Assembly (NCBI GenBank): GCA_947471505.1
Contig: CANIWM010000067.1
Coordinates: 1 to 34,788, forward strand
Reading direction: 5' to 3'
Length of the DNA: 34,788 nucleotides
Source: Chthoniobacteraceae bacterium
GTDB taxonomy: Bacteria > Verrucomicrobiota > Verrucomicrobiia > Chthoniobacterales > Chthoniobacteraceae
Shown here: positions 25,137 through 32,785 of the stretch, one piece after another
Position numbering within the stretch: position 1 is the first letter of the stretch
Layout: every line of letters begins with the position of its first letter
Notes under the pieces: generated by a model
Told to the model about the DNA's origin: nothing
Databases searched by the model: none
What the model saw: only the letters and a program-made list of their open reading frames with translations
Position numbers and translations under genes: made by a program

Positions 25137-26501
25137 CTACATGTGTGCGATGATGTTATCGCCGAACTCGCTGCACTTGATCTCCGTCGCGCCGTCCATC
25201 TGCCTGGCGAAATCATACGTCACGCGCTTGCTGCCGATGGCTCCGTTCAATCCCTTAATGATAAGGTCTGCCGCCTCGCTCCAGCCGAAGTAGCGGAACA
25301 TCATCTCGCCGCTGAGGACGACACTGCCGGGGTTCACTTGGTCCTTGCCTGCATACTTCGGCGCGGTGCCGTGGGTGGCTTCAAAAATGGCGTGGCCGGT
25401 GACGTAGTTGATGTTTCCGCCGGGAGCGATGCCAATGCCGCCGACTTGTGCAGCGAGGGCGTCGGAGAGGTAGTCGCCGTTGAGGTTAAGCGTCGCAATC
25501 ACGTCGAAATCGCCGGGGCGTGTGAGCACTTGCTGGAGCGTGATGTCGGCGATGCTGTCTTTAATGAGCACACGGCCTGCAGCCAGCGCGGCCTTCTGCT
25601 CTTCGTTCGCGGCGGGTTCGCCTTGCTCCTTCTTCGTGCGTTCCCATTGCGCCCACGTATAGACTTTGTCGCCAAAGATGCGCTCGGCGGCGGCGTATCC
25701 CCAGTCGCGGAAGGCGCCTTCGGTGAACTTCATGATGTTCCCTTTATGGACGATGGTGACGCTCTTCTTCTTCTCCGCGATGGCGTATTGGATGGCCGAT
25801 TTGATGAGCCGAATCGTGCCCACTTGCGACACGGGCTTGATGCCGATGCCGACGGTCGGCGGGTAGTTCTCCATCGTGTGCTCGGGCGCGGCGAGCTTCA
25901 TGTATTCCACAACGGCGTCGCTCGTTCCGAAGCGGATTTTTTTGAAGTCTTTCGGGAATTCCTTGGCGATGAAATCGAGCACTTTCTGCGCTTCCGGCGT
26001 GCCGCCCGCGTATTCGATGCCTGCGTAAATATCCTCCGTGTTTTCGCGGAAAATGACCATGTCCACAGCCTCCGGACGCTTCACGGGGGAGGGGACGCCG
26101 GTGAAATACTGCACCGGGCGCAGGCAGACGTAGAGGTCGAGCATTTGGCGCAGCGCGACGTTCAGCGAGCGGATGCCGCCGCCGACGGGCGTGGTGAGCG
26201 GGCCTTTGATTCCGACGAGAAATTCGCGGAACGCCTCGACGGTATCATCGGGCAGCCAGTTGTTAAATTTCGTGAACGCCGTCTCGCCAGCGAAGACTTC
26301 CATCCACGCGATTTTCTTCGCGCCGCCGTAGGCTTTCTCCACTGCCGCATCCAGCACGCGCACGCTGCTCGCCCAGATGTCGGGCCCGGTGCCGTCGCCC
26401 CGGATGAAGGGGACGATTGGGTTCGCAGGGACGGTGAGTTTGCCAGCGTTGATGGTGATTTTTTCGCCCGTGGGCACTGTGCAGGTTGTGTAGTTCGACA
26501 T
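25137..26501 (-). CDS. icd: NADP-dependent isocitrate dehydrogenase
   Basis: A 454-residue isocitrate dehydrogenase of the E. coli type (TCA cycle, isocitrate to 2-oxoglutarate plus CO2, making NADPH). The substrate loop [10 protein letters not shown] has the serine (Ser112) that is phosphorylated by AceK in E. coli. Other signatures: [68 protein letters not shown] and the nucleotide site [19 protein letters not shown], whose Lys-Tyr pair is typical of NADP rather than NAD use. It is somewhat longer than the E. coli enzyme (416). The ATG at 26501 fits the family; an upstream in-frame ATG at 26618 lies inside the divergent spacer. It is divergent from the aldolase gene. Confidence 0.95.
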   Translation of the reverse strand: MSNYTTCTVPTGEKITINAGKLTVPANPIVPFIRGDGTGPDIWASSVRVLDAAVEKAYGGAKKIAWMEVFAGETAFTKFNNWLPDDTVEAFREFLVGIKGPLTTPVGGGIRSLNVALRQMLDLYVCLRPVQYFTGVPSPVKRPEAVDMVIFRENTEDIYAGIEYAGGTPEAQKVLDFIAKEFPKDFKKIRFGTSDAVVEYMKLAAPEHTMENYPPTVGIGIKPVSQVGTIRLIKSAIQYAIAEKKKSVTIVHKGNIMKFTEGAFRDWGYAAAERIFGDKVYTWAQWERTKKEQGEPAANEEQKAALAAGRVLIKDSIADITLQQVLTRPGDFDVIATLNLNGDYLSDALAAQVGGIGIAPGGNINYVTGHAIFEATHGTAPKYAGKDQVNPGSVVLSGEMMFRYFGWSEAADLIIKGLNGAIGSKRVTYDFARQMDGATEIKCSEFGDNIIAHM

Positions 26502-26620
26502 CGTTGTTTTTTGTAAAATGGGGCGCGGATGTATCACGGGCGGCGGCGATTGGGAATGGAGAAGATGGGCATCTTTTCTGTTGTCCTCTACGCGCAGAAC
26601 CGCTGTTCTCCGCCGCACTT
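26502..26620. promoter_or_regulatory. Divergent promoter region between icd and the aldolase gene
   Basis: This 119-base spacer must hold the promoters of both outward-facing genes. A small inverted repeat AAGATG-GG-CATCTT lies at 26562-26575 and could be an operator. I could not place convincing -35/-10 boxes. Confidence 0.4.
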
Positions 26621-27541
26621 ATGGCAAAACCTTACTGGACGGGCGTATTTCCCGCGATCACTACACAGATTCACCGCGACGGCTCGCTCGACCTTGACGG
26701 CACGGCGAAGCACATCGAAGTCCTCATCGAGAGCGGCGTGAGCGGCATCGTGATGCTCGGCTCGCTGGGCGAAAATCAGATGCTTGAGCCGGAGGAAAAG
26801 CGCGCAGTGATGGACATGAGCGTCCAGCTCATCGAAGGCCGCATCCCCGTCCTCAGCGGCGTCGCGGAAACTTCCACCGCTGCCGCCGTCCAGTATGTGC
26901 GCGACTGCGAGGAGATTGGCGCGGACGGCTTCATGGTGATGCCCGCGATGTGCTACAAAACGCCCGACCCCGCCGAGAGCATGGCGCATTTTAAGACCGT
27001 GGCGAAGGCGACTGGCCTGCCCATCATGATTTACAACAACCCCATCAGCTACGGCAACGACATCACCCCCGAGATGTTCGCGGAGCTGGGCAAAGTGAAG
27101 AACTTCGTGGCGCTGAAAGAAAGCAGCGGCGACACCCGGCGCATCACCGACCTGCACCGCGTCTGCGGCGACCGATACGCCATTTTCACCGGCGTGGACC
27201 CGCTGGCGCTGGAGTCCGCCATCCTGGGTATTGATGGCTGGGTTGCGGGGACAGGCATCGCTTTCCCCGAGCAAAATCAATATCTGTGGGAGCTGATGAA
27301 GGGCGGCGAGTGGGACGAGGCGTTGCAGATTTACCGTTGGTTCACTCCCTTGCTCCATCTCGATACGCACGTGAAATTCGTCCAATACATCAAGCTCTGC
27401 GTGCAGGAATGCGGCCTCGGCAACGAGTGGACGCGCGCCCCTCGCCTCCCGCTCACAGGGGCCGAGCGTAAGCGCGTGCTGAAGGTCATCCACGACGGCA
27501 TCGCCGCTGCCCCCAAGGTGCCGAAGCGGAAGAAAAAGTGA
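26621..27541 (+). CDS. DapA-superfamily aldolase/lyase (not clearly true DapA)
   Basis: A 306-residue (beta/alpha)8-barrel enzyme of the dihydrodipicolinate synthase / N-acetylneuraminate lyase superfamily. The Schiff-base lysine is Lys166 in FVALKESSGD, and the catalytic tyrosine is Tyr138 in IMIYNNP. The substrate loop reads GSLGEN (residues 47-52), where true DapA has GTTGE; the second threonine of the DapA proton relay is replaced by leucine. This argues for another member of the superfamily, acting on a different pyruvate-type or keto-acid substrate. The C-terminus ends in a Lys/Arg-rich tail (KVPKRKKK). No lysine-pathway gene adjoins it. The ATG at 26621 is the natural start; the frame stays open upstream without family similarity. 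Confidence 0.85.
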   Translation: MAKPYWTGVFPAITTQIHRDGSLDLDGTAKHIEVLIESGVSGIVMLGSLGENQMLEPEEKRAVMDMSVQLIEGRIPVLSGVAETSTAAAVQYVRDCEEIGADGFMVMPAMCYKTPDPAESMAHFKTVAKATGLPIMIYNNPISYGNDITPEMFAELGKVKNFVALKESSGDTRRITDLHRVCGDRYAIFTGVDPLALESAILGIDGWVAGTGIAFPEQNQYLWELMKGGEWDEALQIYRWFTPLLHLDTHVKFVQYIKLCVQECGLGNEWTRAPRLPLTGAERKRVLKVIHDGIAAAPKVPKRKKK

Positions 27542-27653
27542 CGGTGGCGGGCTTCGCCGCGCGTCATTCTACATTCACAAACGCCGGATATTCTCGCTCA
27601 GGACGCGATTCCTCTTGGCCCACGCGGCTGCTTGTCCTACCAACTGCTCGACT

Positions 27654-29480
27654 ATGACTGAGGACATCAAGAACGCCATTGAGGCAGGGAAACTTTCGGA
27701 CGCAGCCGGCGCAGCGCTCGGCAAATTAACACCGGGCACTTACGTGCAACACAAGAGCTGGGGATACGGAGTCATCGCCTCGCACGACTTCCTACTCGGC
27801 AATACCGTAATCGACTTTCGCAACAAGAAGGGCCACCCGATGAAGCTCGATTATGCAGCCGAGAGCCTCGTGCCGCTGACGCCTGACCACATTGCCGCGA
27901 GGAAGTATCGCGACATGGATGGCGTCCGCAAAATGGCGCAGACCGACCCGAGCCAAGTCATCCGCATCGTCCTCGCCAGCCTCGGCGGGCGGGCGTCGCA
28001 AGAGCAGCTCACCTCGCAGCTCGTGCCCGATGTTTTCGCTGAGCCCGCTTTTAAGAAATGGTGGGAAATCGCCAAGCGCGCACTCAAGGCCGACCCACTC
28101 GTCGGCGTGCCCCAGAAGAAAACCGAGCACTTTCTCCTGCGCGAGGAAGCTCTCTCCCAGACGGACGAACTGCTCACCGGCTTCCGCAACGCCCGCACGC
28201 TGAAAGACCAGATTCTCGCGCTCGACAATCTCACCAAGGCACTCTTGGCATTTACCGACGCTTCCGTGCTCGTCCCCGTCCTCACGGCTATCGAGGACGC
28301 TGCGAAGAAAGCGGTGAAGCTACAGACCGCCGAGGCCATCCAGCTCATCGTTGTGCGCGACGAAATCGTCTCGAAATTCCCCTCGCTTTCCAAAGGAGCC
28401 GACTCCCTCACCATCGCCGGAATCTTCCGCGATGAAGAGACGAAGCTCTCCACGCTCCTCGGCGATCTGCCCGTCTCGAAGCTGAAAAAAGCGGTCCTTT
28501 CGCTGCCCGAAGCATTTTCTGAACATTGGGCGCCGAAGGCCATCAGCATCTTCATGCGCGGCAACAGCAAGGTCGTCCCCGAAGCCGCACGACTCCTCGT
28601 GGAGAACGGCAAGACCGATGAATTCGGAGTCGCGCTCGACCGCGCCATCCGCGACCAAAGCATCACCGCAGAAGGCGTCCACTGGCTGTGTGAAGAGCGA
28701 AACGGAGTGTTCAAAGAAGTCGCCCTCACGCCTCGCACCCTCAGCGCCGCGCTCGGGGCGATGGAGCGCGACCAGTTTAAAGAGAAGCGCGACCGCCGCC
28801 TGCACGACCTTTTGATGAACGACAAAGCGCTCATCCTCGACCTCATCGAAACCGCCGAGGCCGACGAACTGCGGGAAGCGATGCGCAAGCTGATCATGAC
28901 GCCCATTTTCGAAGAGCTAAACAAGCGCTCGCTCCTCGGTCGCATCGTCCGCGTTTACCCCGAACTCGAAGACGTGATCACCGGCCGCGAGGAAGCGCCG
29001 AAGACCGAACTCATCGTTTCGTGGGAGAGCCTCGAACGCCGCAAAGGCGAACTCGAAGAGCTGGTGAACAAAAAAATCCCGCAGAACCGGCAGGACATCC
29101 AGATCGCCCGCGACTACGGCGATCTTCGCGAAAACTTCGAATACAAGAGCGCCAAGGAACAGCAGCGCGTGCTCACCCGGCAGAAAATCGAGCTCGAACG
29201 CGACCTCGCACGAGCCCGTGGGACCGACTTCCGCGACGTGAAAGCCGAAGTCGTCGAGATCGGCACCACCGTCGTCATCAAGCGCATGAAAGACGGCGTG
29301 CAAGAGACCTACACCGTCCTCGGTGCTTGGGATACAGACCCGGACAAACACATCATCAGCTACCTCTCGCAAATGGCGCAGGCGCTCATCGGGAAAAAGC
29401 CCGGTGACCGAGTCTCCGCCCCGACCGAGACAGGCGAGCACGAGGTCGAGGTCGTCTCCGTAGTCGTCGCAGTGCGCTAA
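27654..29480 (+). CDS. greA: Transcript cleavage factor GreA with long PVC-type N-terminal extension
   Basis: A 608-residue protein. The last ~155 residues are a complete GreA: a coiled-coil domain with the acidic tip ARDYGDLRENFEYKSAKEQQ (around residue 490; Asp and Glu coordinate the catalytic metal in the polymerase channel), then an FKBP-like domain (VEIGTTVVIKRMKDG, SYLSQMAQALIGKKPGD). GreA rescues backtracked RNA polymerase. The ~450-residue extension begins with a small beta-domain (YVQHKSWGYGVIASHDF, residues ~30-46), reminiscent of CarD/TRCF-type polymerase-interacting domains, and continues as helices. Chlamydial GreA proteins (about 715 residues) have a similar long extension, while E. 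coli GreA has only 158 residues. The ATG at 27654 was chosen; the in-frame start at 27615 adds 13 non-conserved residues. Confidence 0.88.
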   Translation: MTEDIKNAIEAGKLSDAAGAALGKLTPGTYVQHKSWGYGVIASHDFLLGNTVIDFRNKKGHPMKLDYAAESLVPLTPDHIAARKYRDMDGVRKMAQTDPSQVIRIVLASLGGRASQEQLTSQLVPDVFAEPAFKKWWEIAKRALKADPLVGVPQKKTEHFLLREEALSQTDELLTGFRNARTLKDQILALDNLTKALLAFTDASVLVPVLTAIEDAAKKAVKLQTAEAIQLIVVRDEIVSKFPSLSKGADSLTIAGIFRDEETKLSTLLGDLPVSKLKKAVLSLPEAFSEHWAPKAISIFMRGNSKVVPEAARLLVENGKTDEFGVALDRAIRDQSITAEGVHWLCEERNGVFKEVALTPRTLSAALGAMERDQFKEKRDRRLHDLLMNDKALILDLIETAEADELREAMRKLIMTPIFEELNKRSLLGRIVRVYPELEDVITGREEAPKTELIVSWESLERRKGELEELVNKKIPQNRQDIQIARDYGDLRENFEYKSAKEQQRVLTRQKIELERDLARARGTDFRDVKAEVVEIGTTVVIKRMKDGVQETYTVLGAWDTDPDKHIISYLSQMAQALIGKKPGDRVSAPTETGEHEVEVVSVVVAVR

Positions 29481-29648
29481 GCACAAACGCGATTCGCCGC
29501 CCGATTCGCCAGATAGAACGAAGGTCCCCTGCGCGCCTCAATTTTGTTGAGACACGACTCCTTTTTCTACCCGGCGAACAGGGCGGCGAATGCGGAAATA
29601 AAAGCCGCGTCCGGGATTTCTGTCTTCCCCGAAATGGTAATCAACCCG
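29481..29648. other. Spacer between convergent genes with distant inverted repeat
   Basis: The 168-base spacer holds an exact 11-bp inverted repeat, ATTCGCCGCCC (29492-29502) and GGGCGGCGAAT (29581-29591), 78 bases apart. A small inner hairpin CTCAA-TTTTG-TTGAG lies at 29537-29551, followed ten bases later by a CTTTTTC tract. The inner hairpin may help end the greA transcript. No gene is visible. Confidence 0.35.
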
Positions 29649-31298
29649 TTACCGCTTCGACGGCTTTATCAGCGGGGCAGAGTTTGGCTTTGTCGGCCCT
29701 GTGAATGACATCTCCACGATGCGCAGGATGTTCACCCCGGTGCTCGCATCTTGCGCCGCGATTTGCTGGCGGACAAATGCTAGGGCGGCGACGTTCCCTT
29801 TCAACGCCTGCACCGCCGCCGTCTCGTGGACGGCGACGCGGATTCTGTCCTCGGGGCTCGCGTAAGCCGCGCGCGCTTGCTGAAAGGCGCGCTGCGCATC
29901 CGCATTATTTCCCGCACGCAGATGGAGCAGGCCGAGCCCTTCGTAAATCACACCGCTCTTGAGCCGCTTGGCCGACGCGGCGAGTGCGTCGTCGCTTCCA
30001 CCCGCCTTCGCCCACGCCGCTACTCCGGCACGGTAAGCGTCCCATTCATTCGACGGCTGCACTTTCTCCTCCGACCGGAAGCGAAACGGACGGTAGAGCG
30101 GATCGCCAACCCAGGTCGTCATCCACGATAAGAACCGCACGGACATGTGCCCGGCCTCCGCGAACGTGAAACCCTCACTGAGGCGACGCTCGAACACATC
30201 CAGATGCGGCGTCAGAGTCAGGAACGGCTCATACACATTCCCTATCGTCGCCGCCGCACCGCGCACGAGAAGAGGGCCGCACCAAGTCCGCTCCGTCGAG
30301 CGAAGCGTCACTGCGGAAAACGAGTGGATGTGGACCGCCACTGCACCCGGCACAAACTTGAAGTTCCCCTGCGTGAACGGGCCGTGAATCGACTCATTAT
30401 ACCAGCCTAGATACAGCGCGCACTGGCGCATCGGATACGGCTCGGGGAAAAGCGCCGGGCCATTATCGAGAATCACCGGCATCCCGTCCGCCCGGAGATG
30501 CTCAGCGAGATTAAACAGCCAGCGGTCCGCCTCGTATAAACCCGCCGCACGCGGGTCATCGCCCGGCAACCCACGCGCGTCCACATAGGCAAACCCGCGC
30601 AGCCCCGTCTTTTCCGCAGCAATGGCGTCGGTAATCATCCGGCGCACGTCCGTCACAGTCGGTCCGTCCAGACGGCAGACAAGAAGCTGGCTGATCATCT
30701 CTGTCTTATGAAAGGACTGCACATCGCGATAATACGGGTTTTTCAGCACGCCGGAAATGCGGCGACTCCACAGCCCGAGGATGCTCAACTCCGAGTCCAC
30801 CGCCGCCCCGTTTTGCTCCACGATCTCCGCCGGAATGCCCTCGATGATGTCGCCTGGATAGTTCGCCGCAGGGGCGATCTTCAGCGGGATACCCCGAATG
30901 AGCGCGACGAAGCGGATCTTCGTTTCCTCGACCAACCCAGCATCCGTCGCCTCGCCGCGCAGCTTCCACCAGCCTCGCTCTACGAAAATTTTCTTCAGAG
31001 GATCGGCGATGGTTTCATCGTACTCGCGGCGTGTAATTTCTTCGCGGCCCGAGGTCTTTAGCGCGACAAGATGCCCCTCTGGGATTGCGCGCTGCTCGGC
31101 GTAAAAACTCGCTAGGCCGACCGAGTCGATATCGTTTTCATTAAAAACCACGACCGTCTGCGCCGCAAGTTCAGCGTCGCTAAGCATCTCGGGCTTCCCC
31201 TCGGGGACGGGCTGATTTTTTTGCTGACTGGGCAGCCCACCAGTCTCCTGAGCAGACGCGGTGAAAACGGTAAAACAGATGATAAGTAGTCGCTTCAT
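29649..31298 (-). CDS. Exported TIGR03790-family protein
   Basis: A 549-residue protein with a signal peptide (MKRLLIICFTVFTASA). The body matches the TIGR03790 family, found in PVC bacteria, Acidobacteria and some others, whose function is unknown. Typical pieces are VVVFNENDIDSVGLASFYAEQR, PEGHLVAL, LIRGIPLKI, SQLLVCRLDGPT, YVDARG and the tail-side GNVYEPFLTLTPHLDVFERRL, SWMTTWVGDPLYRPFR. The C-terminal ~110 residues are alanine-rich helices resembling tetratricopeptide repeats. The start overlaps the stop of the metallo-hydrolase gene upstream by four bases (ATGA at 31295-31298), so the two proteins are probably made in coupled amounts. The ATG at 31298 gives the signal peptide; the frame extends further upstream inside the other gene. 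Confidence 0.85.
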   Translation of the reverse strand: MKRLLIICFTVFTASAQETGGLPSQQKNQPVPEGKPEMLSDAELAAQTVVVFNENDIDSVGLASFYAEQRAIPEGHLVALKTSGREEITRREYDETIADPLKKIFVERGWWKLRGEATDAGLVEETKIRFVALIRGIPLKIAPAANYPGDIIEGIPAEIVEQNGAAVDSELSILGLWSRRISGVLKNPYYRDVQSFHKTEMISQLLVCRLDGPTVTDVRRMITDAIAAEKTGLRGFAYVDARGLPGDDPRAAGLYEADRWLFNLAEHLRADGMPVILDNGPALFPEPYPMRQCALYLGWYNESIHGPFTQGNFKFVPGAVAVHIHSFSAVTLRSTERTWCGPLLVRGAAATIGNVYEPFLTLTPHLDVFERRLSEGFTFAEAGHMSVRFLSWMTTWVGDPLYRPFRFRSEEKVQPSNEWDAYRAGVAAWAKAGGSDDALAASAKRLKSGVIYEGLGLLHLRAGNNADAQRAFQQARAAYASPEDRIRVAVHETAAVQALKGNVAALAFVRQQIAAQDASTGVNILRIVEMSFTGPTKPNSAPLIKPSKR

Positions 31299-32074
31299 AG
31301 ACGGAGTTTGAGCCCGTCGTAAGCGATGCCGACGCCGGTGGGAAGCGTGCGTTCGAGTTCCGAGTGACCGAGTTCGTGACAAAGGTGCGTAAACCAAGTC
31401 TGGCGCGCTCCCACTTCCGCAGCCACGGCGAGCGCCTCCGCGACGCTCATGTGCGTGCCGTGTTCCTTGTGCCGCAGCGCGTCTAGGATCACCGTGTCCA
31501 CACCCGCGATCTCCGCCATCACCGCAGGCGGCACCGCTTTGCAATCGCTCAAATACGCCGCCAATTTCCGCCCACCCCGCGTGAAGAGATAGCCAAACGT
31601 CGTCACCCGGCCATGCGGCACCGGCAGCGGCGTAATCGTCGTTCCTCCAAGCGTGAAAGGCCCATCCACAATGTTCGGCACCGGGCGCAAGTAGCCCAGC
31701 GAGCGAGGGTCATCCACGAACGCAAAGGCGAACGAACGCTGAATCGTCTCCATCGTTTCCGCCGAGGCGTAAATCGGCAGCTTTCGCCCGCCAAAGCAAA
31801 AGGGCCGCAAGTCGTCGAACCCCATCACATGGTCCGTATGGGCGTGAGTAAAGAGCATCGCATCCATCCGCCGGATATTCTCTCGCAGCGCCTGCACGCG
31901 GAAGTCCGGCCCCGCATCCACACCCCACGCACACTCCGGCGTCTCGCAGTAAATCGAGGCCCGCGTCCGATTGTCGCGCGGATCTGCCGACAAGCACACC
32001 TCGCAGTCGCACCCGATCATCGGGATGCCGAGCGAGGTTCCAGTGCCGAGAAAAGTGAGCGTAAAATCAGACAT
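31295..32074 (-). CDS. MBL-fold metallo-hydrolase, PhnP-like
   Basis: A 259-residue metallo-beta-lactamase-fold enzyme close to PhnP-type phosphodiesterases (phosphoribosyl cyclic phosphate hydrolases). The opening LTFLGTGTSLGIPMIGCDCE with a following Cys is the PhnP-like structural zinc motif. The metal-site motif is THAHTDH. Later ligand positions are VPHGRV, LSDCKAVP, and FTHLCHELGHSELE at the end. It is probably cytoplasmic, with no signal peptide. No phosphonate gene surrounds it, so the substrate is open; cyclic nucleotides or another phosphodiester are possible. The ATG at 32074 fits the family; an in-frame ATG at 32113 adds 13 residues. It lies 39 bases after the exported-protein gene and overlaps the TIGR03790 gene, forming a likely three-gene unit. 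Confidence 0.87.
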   Translation of the reverse strand: MSDFTLTFLGTGTSLGIPMIGCDCEVCLSADPRDNRTRASIYCETPECAWGVDAGPDFRVQALRENIRRMDAMLFTHAHTDHVMGFDDLRPFCFGGRKLPIYASAETMETIQRSFAFAFVDDPRSLGYLRPVPNIVDGPFTLGGTTITPLPVPHGRVTTFGYLFTRGGRKLAAYLSDCKAVPPAVMAEIAGVDTVILDALRHKEHGTHMSVAEALAVAAEVGARQTWFTHLCHELGHSELERTLPTGVGIAYDGLKLRL

Positions 32075-32113
32075 GCAAGCCGCACCATCCGGCACCGGGC
32101 CTCCCTCGTTCAA

Positions 32114-32695
32114 CTACTGATTCTGCCGCGCGTCCTCTTCGTTCGGGTCGGTCGGCTCCACACGCGTCTGGCTGAGCCGCTTCATCGCCTTGTCATAACG
32201 CTCGCCCAAAGCTTCCGCGACAACGGGATCCACCGCTTTGATTTTTGCCTGAATGAGATCGTAATACCGCTTCAGCGCCTCTCGTTTCGCATAGTCCGTA
32301 AGTGCTTCACGCGATGCGTCCCAAGCAGCGACAACGGCGGCATCCCGCTCGGCAAATGTCCGCGCTTTGCGGTAGCGGATGCGCATCTCCAAGTCCTCGG
32401 AGTTCACCGGCGGCAAGAGCGTTGTGCGGCCTTTGGGCTGCGTGACCTCGCGCTTCGAACTGACCTTCGCCCCTCCCGATTTCACGTCGGGCTTCGCGGG
32501 CTTTTCCTCCGCTGGCTTGACGTTTTCCGGAGCTGGGCTCTTGCGGAGCAATTCAAGAAACTTGTCGTCCCGAGGCGCCGAAGCGCTTGCTGGCAATTCG
32601 GGCTTATCGGCAGGCGGCTCTTTTTCAACAGGCGGCGCAGTAGGCTCCTGCGCAAACAGCGGAAGCGTGGCGAAGATGAGCAACAGTGGTTTCAT
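32114..32695 (-). CDS. Exported Ala/Pro/Lys-rich protein of unknown function
   Basis: A 193-residue protein with a short signal peptide (MKPLLLIFATLPLFA). Residues ~16-95 are low-complexity and rich in Pro, Ala, Glu and Lys (for example PPVEKEPPADKPELPA). Residues ~100-180 are a charged helical domain (EDLEMRIRYRKARTFAERDA, REALKRYYDLIQAKIKAVD). I do not recognise a family. The linker-plus-helix design suggests a periplasmic protein that reaches from the membrane or wall to a partner. It is the first gene of the probable unit with the metallo-hydrolase and the TIGR03790 protein. No clear ribosome binding site precedes the ATG. Confidence 0.75.
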   Translation of the reverse strand: MKPLLLIFATLPLFAQEPTAPPVEKEPPADKPELPASASAPRDDKFLELLRKSPAPENVKPAEEKPAKPDVKSGGAKVSSKREVTQPKGRTTLLPPVNSEDLEMRIRYRKARTFAERDAAVVAAWDASREALTDYAKREALKRYYDLIQAKIKAVDPVVAEALGERYDKAMKRLSQTRVEPTDPNEEDARQNQ

Positions 32696-32785
32696 AACGC
32701 GACGCTATCGCATTGCAGTGAGCACACGCAAGGCGCAGAACTGGCGAAGTCGAAACTCACACGCTTGCGTTCGATGTTTCGCATC

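Noticed and set aside
25143-26516. Plus-strand frame of 457 codons opposite icd
   Set aside because: It covers the same stretch as an isocitrate dehydrogenase with all active-site motifs; the plus translation has none.
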